A stretch of 64,000 nt of DNA from CAJQQK01 sp965224225. GTDB lineage: Bacteria; Pseudomonadota; Alphaproteobacteria; Rhizobiales; Hyphomicrobiaceae. The position numbers and the translations under genes were made by a program. The stretch is taken from contig CBDCZF010000011.1 of NCBI GenBank assembly GCA_965224225.1, positions 372,001 to 436,000 of the forward strand, read 5' to 3'. The notes under the pieces were generated by a model. The model was given only the letters and a program-made list of their open reading frames with translations, did not search any database and was not told the DNA's origin. Of this stretch, positions 1 to 8,783 are shown in pieces. Positions within the stretch are counted from its first letter, which is position 1. Every line of letters begins with the position of its first letter.

Positions 1-838
1 GCCGCTGCCGAACCGATTCCCGCGCAACTTTGCCCGTCGGCACCTTTGCCCAATCTGTAGCCGCACGCTCTGATGGTCCACCAAGCGCCATCGCCGGCCT
101 GAACTGGTACGGGTCGCGCTGCGCTGCCAAAACGCGACGGCCTGAACGACCGCTTCGACGGAATTTCCGCCGTTCTGCCGCGGCCACCCGCTTTGCCTGC
201 CGCTGCCACGACTTCGTCGCATACGTCGCGTGACGCTCGAGCGCTGTTTCGCTCCATGGCGCCGCCCGGCACTGACACGAAGGCTGGTAGGCCGTCCGGT
301 ACAAAAACGCCGTTTCGAGATCGCCGTAGGCCCGCCCCTGCCGATCCGCCATCGTCTCCGGACTGCCGTCGCTGACTCTGTAGAAGTAAAGCCGCGCATC
401 ACTTGAGCACCGCGACTGGCAGGATCGCTCATCTTGGCTCAGGCGATCCCGCGTCGTCGCAAAACTGATCGGAAAATAATATCCATCACAAAGCCGAACA
501 CACACCGTCCGGTAGACGCCGCGATCCCGCCGGCTGAAGCCTTCATCCGCCGGGACCTCTGCAGGCAGCTGCTCCTGCAAATAGCGAAGCTTCCTGAGCT
601 TGCGCTTTTGCCAGAACTTCTCCGACAGCCATTCTTCATCCTGCAGGACCTTACGTTTAACAACCGGTTCAGCCGCTGCAGAAACATCCTTGCCGGCCTC
701 TCCGACCGCCCGAACGCCCGGCCCGCTGAGGCCCAGCCCACCAAACACAACCCCCGCCGCTGCCACACAAGACAGTCCGAAAACCACGGACACCGCTGAA
801 ACGGAGCCCTTCCTTGAACGCAATCGCTGAAAAATCAT
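1..838 (-). CDS. DUF2865 domain protein, secreted (3' end cut by window edge)
   Basis: Reading the minus strand from the ATG at 838-836 gives 279 codons with no stop before the window edge, so the C-terminus is missing. The N-terminus has basic residues (MIFQRLRSRKG) and then a long hydrophobic stretch, consistent with a signal peptide or anchor. The core contains VCVRLCDGYYFPISFATTRD, two more cysteines in a CQSRC arrangement, and later a CQC motif. This cysteine pattern is what I recognise as DUF2865, a family of unknown function common in alphaproteobacteria. The tail is rich in Arg/Lys. No strong ribosome binding site precedes the ATG. The 195 bp upstream contain ACTTGAACTAC twice (about 842 and 916). 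Family call fairly sure; function unknown. Confidence 0.75.
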   Translation of the reverse strand, partial: MIFQRLRSRKGSVSAVSVVFGLSCVAAAGVVFGGLGLSGPGVRAVGEAGKDVSAAAEPVVKRKVLQDEEWLSEKFWQKRKLRKLRYLQEQLPAEVPADEGFSRRDRGVYRTVCVRLCDGYYFPISFATTRDRLSQDERSCQSRCSSDARLYFYRVSDGSPETMADRQGRAYGDLETAFLYRTAYQPSCQCRAAPWSETALERHATYATKSWQRQAKRVAAAERRKFRRSGRSGRRVLAAQRDPYQFRPAMALGGPSERAATDWAKVPTGKVARESVRQR

Positions 839-1033
839 CGACTTGAACTACCCGAAACGCAACTCTCTGCAGCCGGCCAGCCGCTTGGCTGACCGGTCGA
901 CGCGGCTCATATCATACTTGAACTACAGACGCGTATCGTCATGTTCTGCCGTCGTAAATGACTTGTACAGCCATTAACGCTGCAAAACACCTATTTCGCG
1001 ATCACGACAAACGCATTGGACAGCACGAGCGAC

Positions 1034-1819
1034 CTATCGCGGCGCCAATCGCACCGCGCCATCGAGGCGAATGTTGACGCCGTTGAGCATCACGTTGTCG
1101 CAAATACTCAGCACAAGTTGCGCATACTCCGCCGGATCGCCGAGCCGTGAGGGAAACGGCACACTCGCCGCCAACGACTCGCGCGCCTCGTCGGGTAACC
1201 CATCGAACATCGGCGTATGGAACAGCCCGGGCAGGATTGCTGCGACCCGGATTCCGTCTTTGGCCAGATCACGCGCCACGGGTACCGTCATCGCCTGCAC
1301 ACCGCCCTTCGATGCCGAATAGGCGACCTGCCCGATCTGACCCTCTTCGGCGGCAACCGAGGCCGTCGAAATAATCACACCGCGTTCGTTATCTGGACCA
1401 ACCGGATCATTGGCCGCCATCCCGGCCGCACACTTCGCGATCATCGTGAAGGTGCCAACCAGATTGATATTGATCACCCGCTTGTAGCTCTCGAGATCAT
1501 GATGCGTAATCGCACCCGTATCCCGGTCTTTGCGCAGCACCCGCTTGCCGATGCCGATACCGGCGCAGTTGACCAGCACCCGCTCCTGACCATGTGCGCT
1601 GCGCACCTGAGCCAGAGCCTGATCGACACTCGCCTCGTCAGCGACATCGCAGCGCGCAAACGTACCGCCGATTTCGCTGGCCATCTTGGCCCCGAGCTCC
1701 TCGTTGAGATCGAGGATGCCGACCTTCACGCCCTTACCGGCAAGCGCCCGCGCCGTACCTGCTCCAAGTCCGGATGCCCCGCCGGTTACCACTGCTGCCA
1801 CACTTGCATTGAGTTCCAT
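1034..1819 (-). CDS. SDR family oxidoreductase (HSD10-like 3-hydroxyacyl-CoA dehydrogenase type)
   Basis: Classical short-chain dehydrogenase of 261 residues. It has the Rossmann motif TGGASGLG near residue 13, an NCAG-type motif around residue 85, a catalytic serine in IISTASVA and YSASKGG carrying the catalytic Tyr and Lys. Length and the ILPGLFHTPMF segment resemble type II 3-hydroxyacyl-CoA dehydrogenases (HSD17B10-like), which use NAD(H) on short or branched acyl-CoA or hydroxysteroids. The substrate cannot be read from the sequence. The gene stands alone, divergent from the methyltransferase to its right. Confidence 0.85.
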   Translation of the reverse strand: MELNASVAAVVTGGASGLGAGTARALAGKGVKVGILDLNEELGAKMASEIGGTFARCDVADEASVDQALAQVRSAHGQERVLVNCAGIGIGKRVLRKDRDTGAITHHDLESYKRVININLVGTFTMIAKCAAGMAANDPVGPDNERGVIISTASVAAEEGQIGQVAYSASKGGVQAMTVPVARDLAKDGIRVAAILPGLFHTPMFDGLPDEARESLAASVPFPSRLGDPAEYAQLVLSICDNVMLNGVNIRLDGAVRLAPR

Positions 1820-1963
1820 TTTTTCGTCCCGTTTCTTGACCCATACGGTCCTGTTTTATGTCTGCCTGTGCTACGTCTTTCGCGCCTGAACCGCACCCGC
1901 GCCTGCGCGCGCCGATGCTCTTAGTGAACGACACCGAACGTGCCCATCGCAGCAAAGTCAACC

Positions 1964-2518
1964 ATGAGTTCCGAAAACTGGCCACCTACACCACGCGGAT
2001 ACTTCGCAATCGGTGCCGAGCGCATCTCGAAGGCGCTCAATCTCGGCAATCTGATGCGCTCGGCCCATGGCTTCGGCGCAAGCTTCACGTTCACGGTCGG
2101 CGCCACTTACCAGGCCCTGGAAGCACGCGCCGATACCTCCAAAGGCCAGGACCATTTGCCCCACTACAACTGGTCGACGCCGGATGAAATCGCCCTGCCC
2201 GACCGCTGCAGCCTGGTCGGCATCGAACTCATCGATGAAGCGATCGACCTACCCTCCTTCCGCCATCCCCAACGTGCCGCCTACGTTCTTGGCCCCGAGC
2301 GCGGATCGTTGTCGGAACCAATTCTTGCGCGATGTGATCACGTCGTGAAAATCCCGACAAAATTCTGTGTGAATGTCGCCATGGCCGGCGCGATTGTGAT
2401 GTACGACCGTATTGCCCATATGGGACGCTTCGCCGAACGACCGGTCAGGTCCGGCGGACCGACAGAAGTTGCAAAGTTGCACCACCACGGTCCCCGGTTT
2501 CAACATCGCAAAGGGTGA
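1964..2518 (+). CDS. SpoU/TrmH family RNA 2'-O-methyltransferase
   Basis: SPOUT-fold methyltransferase. The N-terminal segment LNLGNLMRSAHGFGAS matches motif 1 of the family. The C-terminal half has VLGPERGSLSEPIL and then VNVAMAGAIVMYDR, matching motifs 2 and 3 that form the SAM-binding trefoil knot. The ATG at 1964 (MSSENWPP) is preferred; an upstream GTG at 1940 would add eight residues. At about 184 residues it is a minimal catalytic domain without a separate RNA-binding domain. It probably modifies tRNA or rRNA ribose; the target nucleotide is not predictable. It is divergent from the SDR gene across about 140 bp. Confidence 0.88.
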   Translation: MSSENWPPTPRGYFAIGAERISKALNLGNLMRSAHGFGASFTFTVGATYQALEARADTSKGQDHLPHYNWSTPDEIALPDRCSLVGIELIDEAIDLPSFRHPQRAAYVLGPERGSLSEPILARCDHVVKIPTKFCVNVAMAGAIVMYDRIAHMGRFAERPVRSGGPTEVAKLHHHGPRFQHRKG

Positions 2519-2668
2519 CAGACACCGAAAACGACGATATCGGAGACGGGGATTGGGTAGTGTCTGCCAAGAATTGAGCGGACTTGACAAAAGGCCGTCC
2601 GGCTGGTCGACAAACGCCCGTTGCGCACGAAACAAAAAGCATAACCGCCAAACCAAGATGAGGAGCCA

Positions 2669-3178
2669 ATGCGACTACTACTGACGACCCTTGCCGGCCT
2701 GATATTGGCCGCCGCCCTCGCATCCGTTCCGGCATCGGCTCAGGGCACGAAGCGCGTCGAAACGTTCAATGACTGGACGAAATATTCACACAAGGGAGCG
2801 CCGGGCGACATCTGCTTCATCACGTCCCAGCCCCGCGAAACCAAGCCGACCGAGGTCACACGCGATCGCGCCTACTTCTATGTTTCAAGCTGGATCCAGG
2901 ACGGCATTCGCAACCAGATAAGCGTCCTGCTCGGCTATCAACTCGAGGACCAGACCCCGATCACAGTCAAGATCGGCAACCTGGAATTCCGACTTTTTGC
3001 CAAAGATGACAAAGGCTTCGTCGGCGACACGACGGATGAATTGAAGCTGATCGACGCCATGCGGCGCGGCAACTTCATGACCGTCACAGCCAGGACCAAG
3101 CAAGGCACGGAAACCACCGACACCTATTCATTGATCGGCGTCACCGCCGCAATTCGCGCCCTCGCCTCCGGCTGCTGA
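2669..3178 (+). CDS. IalB-like periplasmic protein (invasion associated locus B family)
   Basis: Protein of 169 residues with a clear Sec signal peptide: basic MR start, hydrophobic core and an ASAQG cleavage region near residue 25. The mature part begins with a FNDWTKYSH segment and has two cysteines (CFITSQP and the terminal Cys), typical of the IalB family first described in Bartonella. In most alphaproteobacteria its role is unknown, and the name does not imply pathogenicity here. The ATG at 2669 follows a GAGGAG-like site in gatgaggagccaATG. It converges on the Smr gene. Confidence 0.82.
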   Translation: MRLLLTTLAGLILAAALASVPASAQGTKRVETFNDWTKYSHKGAPGDICFITSQPRETKPTEVTRDRAYFYVSSWIQDGIRNQISVLLGYQLEDQTPITVKIGNLEFRLFAKDDKGFVGDTTDELKLIDAMRRGNFMTVTARTKQGTETTDTYSLIGVTAAIRALASGC

Positions 3179-3241
3179 TTGGCAGCCGGATTGCACGCAA
3201 GCAAGACCTTCAGACCAAACAGCGCTGGGCAAGGCACCAAT

Positions 3242-3904
3242 TCAACGGCGCCGTTTGCTACGCAACTGCACGTAAAGCGCGCCCTCGCCGCCATGCCTGA
3301 TATGCGCCACGGCATGACCAACCACGACCGCGCCAAGATCTGCTTCGGCAAGCCATTGTGGTACCTTTCGGCGCAATACCCCGCGCCCGAGCACCTCATC
3401 ACCGACAAAGCTGCCAAACCCTCGATCGTCACCAGGCACCGCCCCTTTGCCGGTAATCACCAGCACCATCCGATGCCCTTTGGCAGCTGACCGGAACAAA
3501 AACGCGCGCAGCGCCGAATGGGCCTCGTGCTGGCGCATTCCGTGGAGATCGATCCGAGCATCGACCCGCTCGCGACCCGAACCGATGCGCCTGACGGACT
3601 TGGCATCGATTTCAGAGGGCTTGGCCAGCGCAGCACCCCTAGGCCGAGCCCTGGTAGTTACCTTTTTGTCGTTCTTGGCAACCCCGGTCGCGACATCGCC
3701 ACGCCGCTCATGTGTAACCACAGGACTATCAAACAATTCCTTGAATTCAGGCGCTTCGACTTGATCGACCCTGGGTTTCATATTGGCCCGGTCGATACCC
3801 CGCGTATAGGCCTGCCAAAGCGCTTCGTCATCCTGGTTCAAAAGCCTGGTCTGACGCGGTGGCTGCCCCGCCCGATCACCTCGGCGCCCCTTAGCCTTCG
3901 ACAT
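3242..3904 (-). CDS. Smr/MutS2-type domain protein
   Basis: Protein of 220 residues with a charged, low-complexity N-terminal half and a C-terminal Smr domain. The Smr hallmarks are visible: DLHGM near residue 117, the ITGKG segment near residue 150 and HGGEGALYVQLR near the end, matching the LDLHG and HGxGxG/ALxxxV motifs. Stand-alone Smr proteins are usually nucleases or nucleic-acid binders; the biological role is unclear. It lies 18 bp downstream of mltA and is the last gene of a tim44-mltA-smr operon, an arrangement common in alphaproteobacteria. Confidence 0.85.
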   Translation of the reverse strand: MSKAKGRRGDRAGQPPRQTRLLNQDDEALWQAYTRGIDRANMKPRVDQVEAPEFKELFDSPVVTHERRGDVATGVAKNDKKVTTRARPRGAALAKPSEIDAKSVRRIGSGRERVDARIDLHGMRQHEAHSALRAFLFRSAAKGHRMVLVITGKGAVPGDDRGFGSFVGDEVLGRGVLRRKVPQWLAEADLGAVVVGHAVAHIRHGGEGALYVQLRSKRRR

Positions 3905-3922
3905 CCGACCCGACCAACCTAT

Positions 3923-4969
3923 TCACGCCCAGCCCTCGGCTCTTGGCAGCAGCACGTACATATGACCGGCGTGATTTGTTGCCCCGGCAAGCGCCCCTGC
4001 CTCGGCGCCCGTGCCAAAGAAAAGATCGCCGCGCTCTGGTCCGCGGATCGCAGAACCGACATCCTGTGCAATCATCAACCGGTTGTAACTCCCTTCTTCA
4101 CCGTCACCTGCAAGTCCCGGAACTGAAACGAAAACCGGTAAGCCGATCTGATGGTAGCTGGCATCGACCGCAAGGCTGCGTCCTGCGGTCAGCTCGATAT
4201 CTCGAACCCCTTGCGCGCCGAACTTTTCTGCCTCCCCAAGTTCTTCGAAAAAGATGTAGGACCGGTTCCGCCACATCAAATCCCGGCCCCTCTGCCGATC
4301 GGCCTGCAACCAGGCCGCCAACGTTTGCAGCGACATCGCCGCCGGATCAATCTCGCCGGCATCGATCAGCAGTTTGCCGATCGAGGTGTAGGGATGCCCG
4401 TTCTTTGCCGCATAGCTGACGCGCACGCTCTCGCCGCTGTCGAGCTCGATCAGGCCCGAACCCTGCACATGCAGCAAGAAGGCCTCGACGGCGTCCTCGA
4501 GATAAACGAATTCGAGGCCCAGTCCATCGAGCGCCCCCTCTTCGATCTCGCGTCGGGTTGCATAGGCTGTAAACCCGCCCTCGGCCGTGCGCCGGCCATG
4601 CGTCATACGCTCCCCGGCCGCCGCCCGCAGGCTGTCATCGATAACCGTTTCGAGATCACCTGGTCGACGTAACAGGGGAACAGAAAATCGCTCCGACCTT
4701 ACCCGTGATCCGCGGAGAACAGGCTCGTAGTATCCAGTAAACAAGCCGGTCCCGCCGTCATGCACGACCCGATGCGGCCGAAACCGTTCTTCGAAGAACA
4801 ACTTGGCTGATCGAACCTGCCCGTCAGCCGGACCGCGCATTCCGGAAAATGCTTCGAGCAGCACATCGTATGATTTCATGAATGCCTGATAGGCAGCTTC
4901 GTGATCGTCGTCACACCATCCGGCAAGCTCGGAAAACTCGAGAGGCTGGTAGGTAGCGTCTGCTGGCAC
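3923..4969 (-). CDS. mltA: MltA family lytic murein transglycosylase
   Basis: Protein of 348 residues with the MltA domain (GTGLFTGYYEPVLRGS) and the 3D domain at the C-terminus, including DVGSAIRGPERGDLFFGTG with its conserved Asp. Such enzymes cleave the MurNAc-GlcNAc bond of peptidoglycan and form 1,6-anhydro-MurNAc. The likely start is GTG at 4969, 12 bp after the tim44 stop. I see no signal peptide from this start, which is odd for a periplasmic enzyme, so either the start lies elsewhere or export differs. It is the middle gene of the tim44-mltA-smr operon. Confidence 0.88.
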   Translation of the reverse strand: MPADATYQPLEFSELAGWCDDDHEAAYQAFMKSYDVLLEAFSGMRGPADGQVRSAKLFFEERFRPHRVVHDGGTGLFTGYYEPVLRGSRVRSERFSVPLLRRPGDLETVIDDSLRAAAGERMTHGRRTAEGGFTAYATRREIEEGALDGLGLEFVYLEDAVEAFLLHVQGSGLIELDSGESVRVSYAAKNGHPYTSIGKLLIDAGEIDPAAMSLQTLAAWLQADRQRGRDLMWRNRSYIFFEELGEAEKFGAQGVRDIELTAGRSLAVDASYHQIGLPVFVSVPGLAGDGEEGSYNRLMIAQDVGSAIRGPERGDLFFGTGAEAGALAGATNHAGHMYVLLPRAEGWA

Positions 4970-4981
4970 AACGACCTCAGG

Positions 4982-5713
4982 CTACTGCGACGCCTGAGTT
5001 GCAACCAGCCGCCAATTTGGATCCGGTGAATCGATATCGCGGGAAAATGTCCAGATATCAGTCACTTCTTGAATCTTCTGCGGATCGCCCGAAATAATCT
5101 CACCAGCACTGTTGAGCGTCGCCGTAATCAGCTGGCTGACAAACTTGAGCGTCACGCTCGCCTCGCCGCCGCTCAATTCGGCTTCGAGGATGTCGCACTT
5201 GTTGATGCCGACGAAGCTCTGGTCGATCTTTTCGTCGCGCCCTTCGCGCTCGTCGATGGCTGCTGCGAACCCGTCGAACACATCGCTGCTCAACAGATTA
5301 CTCAGCATATTACGGTTACCTTCGGCGAACGCCGTAACGATCATTTCGTAGGCCTGCTTGGCACCCTTGACAAAGTGCTCCGCATCGAACGAACGGTCGC
5401 GCTTGGCGATTTTGAGCAGGCCGGCCTCAGCAGCTTTGGCATTTGCGTCGCGCAATTCGATGCGCTCCTCAGGCGTACGCTCGTGTACTTCACCGGGCCC
5501 TGCCGCCTCGGCCTGCTCGTGTTCACGCCGCGGCAATGTTACGACTTTGTCGCTGCCTGCCTGTTCTCGAGCCTCGCGCGCCCGCGCCTGTCGTTCGTAA
5601 CGCGCCTGGTCTTCATCGTTGGTGCGCCGCCCGAGCGCGCTGCGCAGCTTGATCACGATAAAGACCGTTACGAGCAGAGCGATGAGCGTTAGGATGTCAA
5701 TGTTGCCGGACAT
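4982..5713 (-). CDS. Tim44/TimA-like membrane-anchored protein
   Basis: The N-terminal transmembrane helix (DILTLIALLVTVFIVIKLRS) is followed by a charged linker and a Tim44-like C-terminal domain with SFDAEHFVKGAK and the tail DIWTFSRDIDSPDPNWRLVAT. Related bacterial proteins (TimA) are inner-membrane proteins of the alphaproteobacterial envelope; mitochondrial Tim44 belongs to the same domain family. I prefer ATG at 5713 (MSGNIDIL); ATG at 5731 adds six residues. It is first in an operon with mltA and smr and divergent from fxsA, as in many alphaproteobacteria. Confidence 0.88.
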   Translation of the reverse strand: MSGNIDILTLIALLVTVFIVIKLRSALGRRTNDEDQARYERQARAREAREQAGSDKVVTLPRREHEQAEAAGPGEVHERTPEERIELRDANAKAAEAGLLKIAKRDRSFDAEHFVKGAKQAYEMIVTAFAEGNRNMLSNLLSSDVFDGFAAAIDEREGRDEKIDQSFVGINKCDILEAELSGGEASVTLKFVSQLITATLNSAGEIISGDPQKIQEVTDIWTFSRDIDSPDPNWRLVATQASQ

Positions 5714-6038
5714 TGCGGGCAGCTTTCTCAAACGAAACAGGATCGATGGATAGATATATGGACGTCGATAGGATCACGCTAGTACCCGCCATCGCTTTAT
5801 GATGTTCGGTACCATCAAATGTGCAGATTCATGGGCCTCCCGCCCGCAAACCCCCGCGCGTTGCAACTGGTCCGGCCGGCGACATCGCCTCTAAGCTTAA
5901 GCGATTGCAATTGGCAAGCCAACAATCGATCCACCTTGGTTGCGATTTGTCGACGCCACCCCATCTTTGTGGCAACCTGATTAACAAAGCAATCGCCGAT
6001 ACGGCTCGGATCCGATCCATCAGAAACCTCTGAAACGA
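5714..6038. other. Intergenic gap between divergent tim44 and fxsA
   Basis: About 325 bp without a credible gene. It must hold the promoters of the two divergent units, but I see no convincing -35/-10 pair, terminator or RNA gene. Short open frames here lack coding features. Confidence 0.5.
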
Positions 6039-6542
6039 ATGCAATTCATCCTTTTCCTATTGTTCGTTGCTATGCCGTTCATCGAACTGGCCCTGCTCAT
6101 CAGCCTTGGCCAGCAGATCGGCTTCTGGCCGACGATCGCAATCGTTGTCGTAACCGCTTTGCTCGGCGCCGCCGTCCTGCACAGCCAGGGTGTCCAGACC
6201 CTTCGCAAGATTTCCGAGTCCATGGCATCCGGCGAACCACCGATCCAGCCGGTGTTCGACGGCTTTTTCATCGCCATCGCCGGCGCCTTCATGCTGACGC
6301 CCGGTGTCATTACAGACGCGGTCGGCCTGCTCCTGCTCGTCCCGCCAGTCCGCCGTGCCATTGCCCGCTGGGGCCTCGGCCGGCTCATGAAAAACGCCAA
6401 CGTCACCGTCACGACCTATTCGACCGCCGAAAGCCCGTCCCATTCGGAACCGCGGCACCCCTTTCCCGACCGATCCGGCCGTCCACGCCCGGGAACCGGT
6501 CCCGTGATTGACGGTGAATTTGAAGATCTGACCAAAAAGTAG
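6039..6542 (+). CDS. fxsA: FxsA family cytoplasmic membrane protein
   Basis: The N-terminus reads MQFILFLLFVAMPFIELALL, followed by a GFWPTIAIVVVTALLGAAVL helix and a third hydrophobic stretch with LTPGVITDAVGLLLLVPPVR. This is the FxsA pattern. FxsA is an inner-membrane protein whose E. coli homologue relieves phage T7 exclusion by the F plasmid; its normal role is unknown. The C-terminal 50 residues are polar and probably cytoplasmic. It sits upstream of secB, a common alphaproteobacterial arrangement. Confidence 0.88.
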   Translation: MQFILFLLFVAMPFIELALLISLGQQIGFWPTIAIVVVTALLGAAVLHSQGVQTLRKISESMASGEPPIQPVFDGFFIAIAGAFMLTPGVITDAVGLLLLVPPVRRAIARWGLGRLMKNANVTVTTYSTAESPSHSEPRHPFPDRSGRPRPGTGPVIDGEFEDLTKK

Positions 6543-6617
6543 CCTCTCCTGGTAATCAATCGGTAGAATCAGGCAATCTCACGCGTCCAACCGCCTTCCC
6601 ACGAGAGATCAACGCAT

Positions 6618-7121
6618 ATGGCTGACGAAGAAAAACAACCCGAACCCGCATCCGAAAACACCGAAGGCGCATTCCAGGCCCGGATCGTCTCGCAGTACAT
6701 CCGCGACCTCTCCTTCGAGAGCCCGAGCGTCGACCGCGCTCTTGATGGCCCCGGCGACAACCCAAATCTCGAACTTGAGGTTAACGTCAACGCCCGCTCG
6801 ATGCGCGAGAATCTTTACCAAAGCGAGATCGAATTCAAGGCAACCGCCAAGGACGATATCGGCACTATTTACCAGATGGAAGCGGTTTACGGCGGCGTCT
6901 TCCAGATTGACAACATGACCCGCGAAGACATCGAACCGTTCATGCTGGTGAACTGCCCCTCGATGCTGTTCCCGTTCCTGCGCCGCATCATCGCCGACCT
7001 GACACGCGAGGGCGGTTTCCCGCCGCTATTTCTCGACCCCATCGACTTCGCGGCCCTCTACATCAGCCGCAAACAGCAACAAGACGGCCTCCAAACCGCC
7101 GACGGCCAGCTCCCGAATTGA
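6618..7121 (+). CDS. secB: Protein-export chaperone SecB
   Basis: Protein of 167 residues. It shows the SecB signatures YIRDLSFESPS, IYQMEAVYGGVFQ and NCPSMLFPFLRRIIADLTREGG followed by PPLFLDPIDFAALY. SecB tetramers hold preproteins unfolded and deliver them to SecA. The ATG at 6618 is the obvious start; the N-terminal extension is acidic. It converges with dnaQ across a tandem-repeat region. Confidence 0.95.
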   Translation: MADEEKQPEPASENTEGAFQARIVSQYIRDLSFESPSVDRALDGPGDNPNLELEVNVNARSMRENLYQSEIEFKATAKDDIGTIYQMEAVYGGVFQIDNMTREDIEPFMLVNCPSMLFPFLRRIIADLTREGGFPPLFLDPIDFAALYISRKQQQDGLQTADGQLPN

Positions 7122-7149
7122 CCGGCCGCGCTAAAACAACTGAAACTTG

Positions 7150-7424
7150 AAATCTATATTCGGGAGCGCATGCGACCCGGTGCCTTAGGCGCGCGCCCGC
7201 GCAGGTGCCCGAGCGCAGCGAGGAATAGCACCGTGAGCGAAATCCGCGTCCGGGAGCGCACGCGACCCGGCGCATTGCGCCGCGCCCGCGCAGGTGCCCG
7301 AGTGCAAGCGAGGAATAGCACCGTGAGCGAAATCCGCGTCCGGGAGCGCACGCGACCCGGCGCATTGCGCCGCGCCCGCGCAGGTACCCGAGTGCAAGCG
7401 AGGAATAGCACCGTGAGCGAAATC
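7150..7424. repeat. Three tandem copies of a 90-bp GC-rich repeat
   Basis: The word GTGAGCGAAATC recurs at 7233, 7323 and 7413, exactly 90 bp apart. GAAATC also appears at 7149, marking the start of the first copy. Units 2 and 3 are almost identical; unit 1 differs at scattered bases. The array fills the gap between the convergent secB and dnaQ stops and touches the dnaQ stop codon at 7423. Because 90 is a multiple of three, open frames run through it as 30-residue protein repeats, but their composition looks non-coding. It may act as a bidirectional terminator or be a repeat expansion. Confidence 0.85.
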
Positions 7425-8109
7425 AACTCTTCCAGATCGCCTTCTCACCGAGCGTTTCGACAAACTCCCGATGCGCCACCAGATCCTCCGGCGTGAGCCG
7501 CCCGGGCAGCGGCTTCGCCCGCGCCGCAGTCTTGACCCTGCCCTTGCGCCTGCCGGCACCGCCGGCCCGCTGCGAAAGCCCGAGATCCGCCTGTCGCTCA
7601 CCAAGCAACTCGACATAGACCTCGGCCAACAGCAGCGAGTCGACGATCGCACCGTGCTTGGTACGCACGCTGTTGTCGATGCCATAACGCTTACACAGCG
7701 CATCGAGCGTATTCGGGCCGGCCGGATGCTTGCGTCGTGCCAGCGCCAGCGTATCTACCACGCGCTCCATGCCGATCTCGGGATGGTTGACCCGTCCAAG
7801 CTCCATGTTGATGAAGCCGATATCGAATGGTGCGTTGTGGATCACCAGCTGGTCCTCGCTGATGAAATCGACAAAATCGGCCAGAACATCTTTGAACAGC
7901 GGCTTGTCGGCCAGGAACTCATTAGACAGGCCATGCACGGCCAGCGCTTCCGGATGTACCTCGCGCCCGTCCGGATTAATAAAGGCATGAAACTCGATCC
8001 CGGTCGGAATTCGGTTGTAGAGCTCGATGCAGCCGATCTCGATCAGCCTGTCACCACCATTGGCATTGAGGCCCGTCGTCTCGGTATCGAGTACGATCTC
8101 TCGTTGCAT
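7423..8109 (-). CDS. dnaQ: DNA polymerase III epsilon subunit (3'-5' proofreading exonuclease)
   Basis: DEDDh exonuclease of 228 residues. ExoI is LDTETTG at residues 6-12, ExoII is HNAPFDIGF near residue 95, and ExoIII contains KHGAIVDSLLLAEVY with the catalytic His and Asp. Epsilon proofreads for the replicative polymerase and binds alpha through its C-terminal tail. The basic segment GRRKGRVKTAARAK is a linker before that tail. The gene lies in the conserved leftward group dnaQ-coaE-maf-ppsR beside the origin. Confidence 0.95.
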   Translation of the reverse strand: MQREIVLDTETTGLNANGGDRLIEIGCIELYNRIPTGIEFHAFINPDGREVHPEALAVHGLSNEFLADKPLFKDVLADFVDFISEDQLVIHNAPFDIGFINMELGRVNHPEIGMERVVDTLALARRKHPAGPNTLDALCKRYGIDNSVRTKHGAIVDSLLLAEVYVELLGERQADLGLSQRAGGAGRRKGRVKTAARAKPLPGRLTPEDLVAHREFVETLGEKAIWKS

Positions 8110-8133
8110 GGAATCCCTCGCAAAGGCCGAAAT

Positions 8134-8748
8134 CTACGCCCACAGCCGGGCGAACGCCGTACCCTTACGCAAACGAAGCGCTGCAATGATAGCATCGACC
8201 GCCTCATAGCTGGCCTCGACCGGACCACCGGTATCCACAACGAAATCAGCGCGCCGTCGCTTTTCCTGATCGGGCACCTGGCGCGCAAGGATCGCCTCGA
8301 ATTTCTCAGCCGTCATGCCCTCGCGTTCCAGCACACGCTGCCGCTGCACGTCGGCCGGCGCCGAGACGACAACGGTATAGTCGACCCGCGCATCACCACC
8401 GGTTTCAAACAATAGCGGTACCTCCAGCACCGCCATCGGCTCCCCGGCCGCTGCATACCCGCGAAGCAACTCTCGCTGCCGCGCATGCACCAGAGGATGG
8501 ACAATGTCCTCGAGCTTCTTGAATAGTCCGGCATCCTGCAACAGGAAGGCGCTCAGCTTCTCGCGATCGACCACACCGTCCACAACGGCTCCGGGAAACG
8601 CCTCTGAAATCGGTGCAACCGCCGTGCTTGCATAAATGTCGTGCACCACCTGATCGGCGTCCACAACCGGCACCCCGCCGGCGACGAACCGCTTCGCAAT
8701 CGTCGACTTCCCCATCCCGATCGAGCCGGTGAGACCGATAAGCAGCAT
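8134..8748 (-). CDS. coaE: Dephospho-CoA kinase
   Basis: P-loop kinase beginning MLLIGLTGSIGMGKST, which contains the Walker A motif. LLFETGGDARVDYTVVV and the R-x-x-x-R lid-like QRQRVLEREGMTAEKF are also visible. It phosphorylates the 3'-OH of dephospho-CoA, the last step of CoA synthesis. I chose ATG at 8748, which puts the P-loop at the usual distance from the N-terminus; an upstream start at 8787 would overlap maf. coaA, the first CoA-pathway kinase, is also in this window at 22850. Confidence 0.93.
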   Translation of the reverse strand: MLLIGLTGSIGMGKSTIAKRFVAGGVPVVDADQVVHDIYASTAVAPISEAFPGAVVDGVVDREKLSAFLLQDAGLFKKLEDIVHPLVHARQRELLRGYAAAGEPMAVLEVPLLFETGGDARVDYTVVVSAPADVQRQRVLEREGMTAEKFEAILARQVPDQEKRRRADFVVDTGGPVEASYEAVDAIIAALRLRKGTAFARLWA

Positions 8749-8783
8749 GCTTGCGCCACCTTCCGAATTCCGCCACGCGCCAT

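Noticed and set aside
7150..7424. CRISPR array
   Set aside because: Three head-to-tail 90-bp repeats with no variable spacers and no cas genes.
7154..7426. 90-residue minus-strand frame with 30-residue protein repeats
   Set aside because: It arises only because the 90-bp DNA repeat length is a multiple of three; Arg/Ala-rich composition, no family, overlaps dnaQ end.
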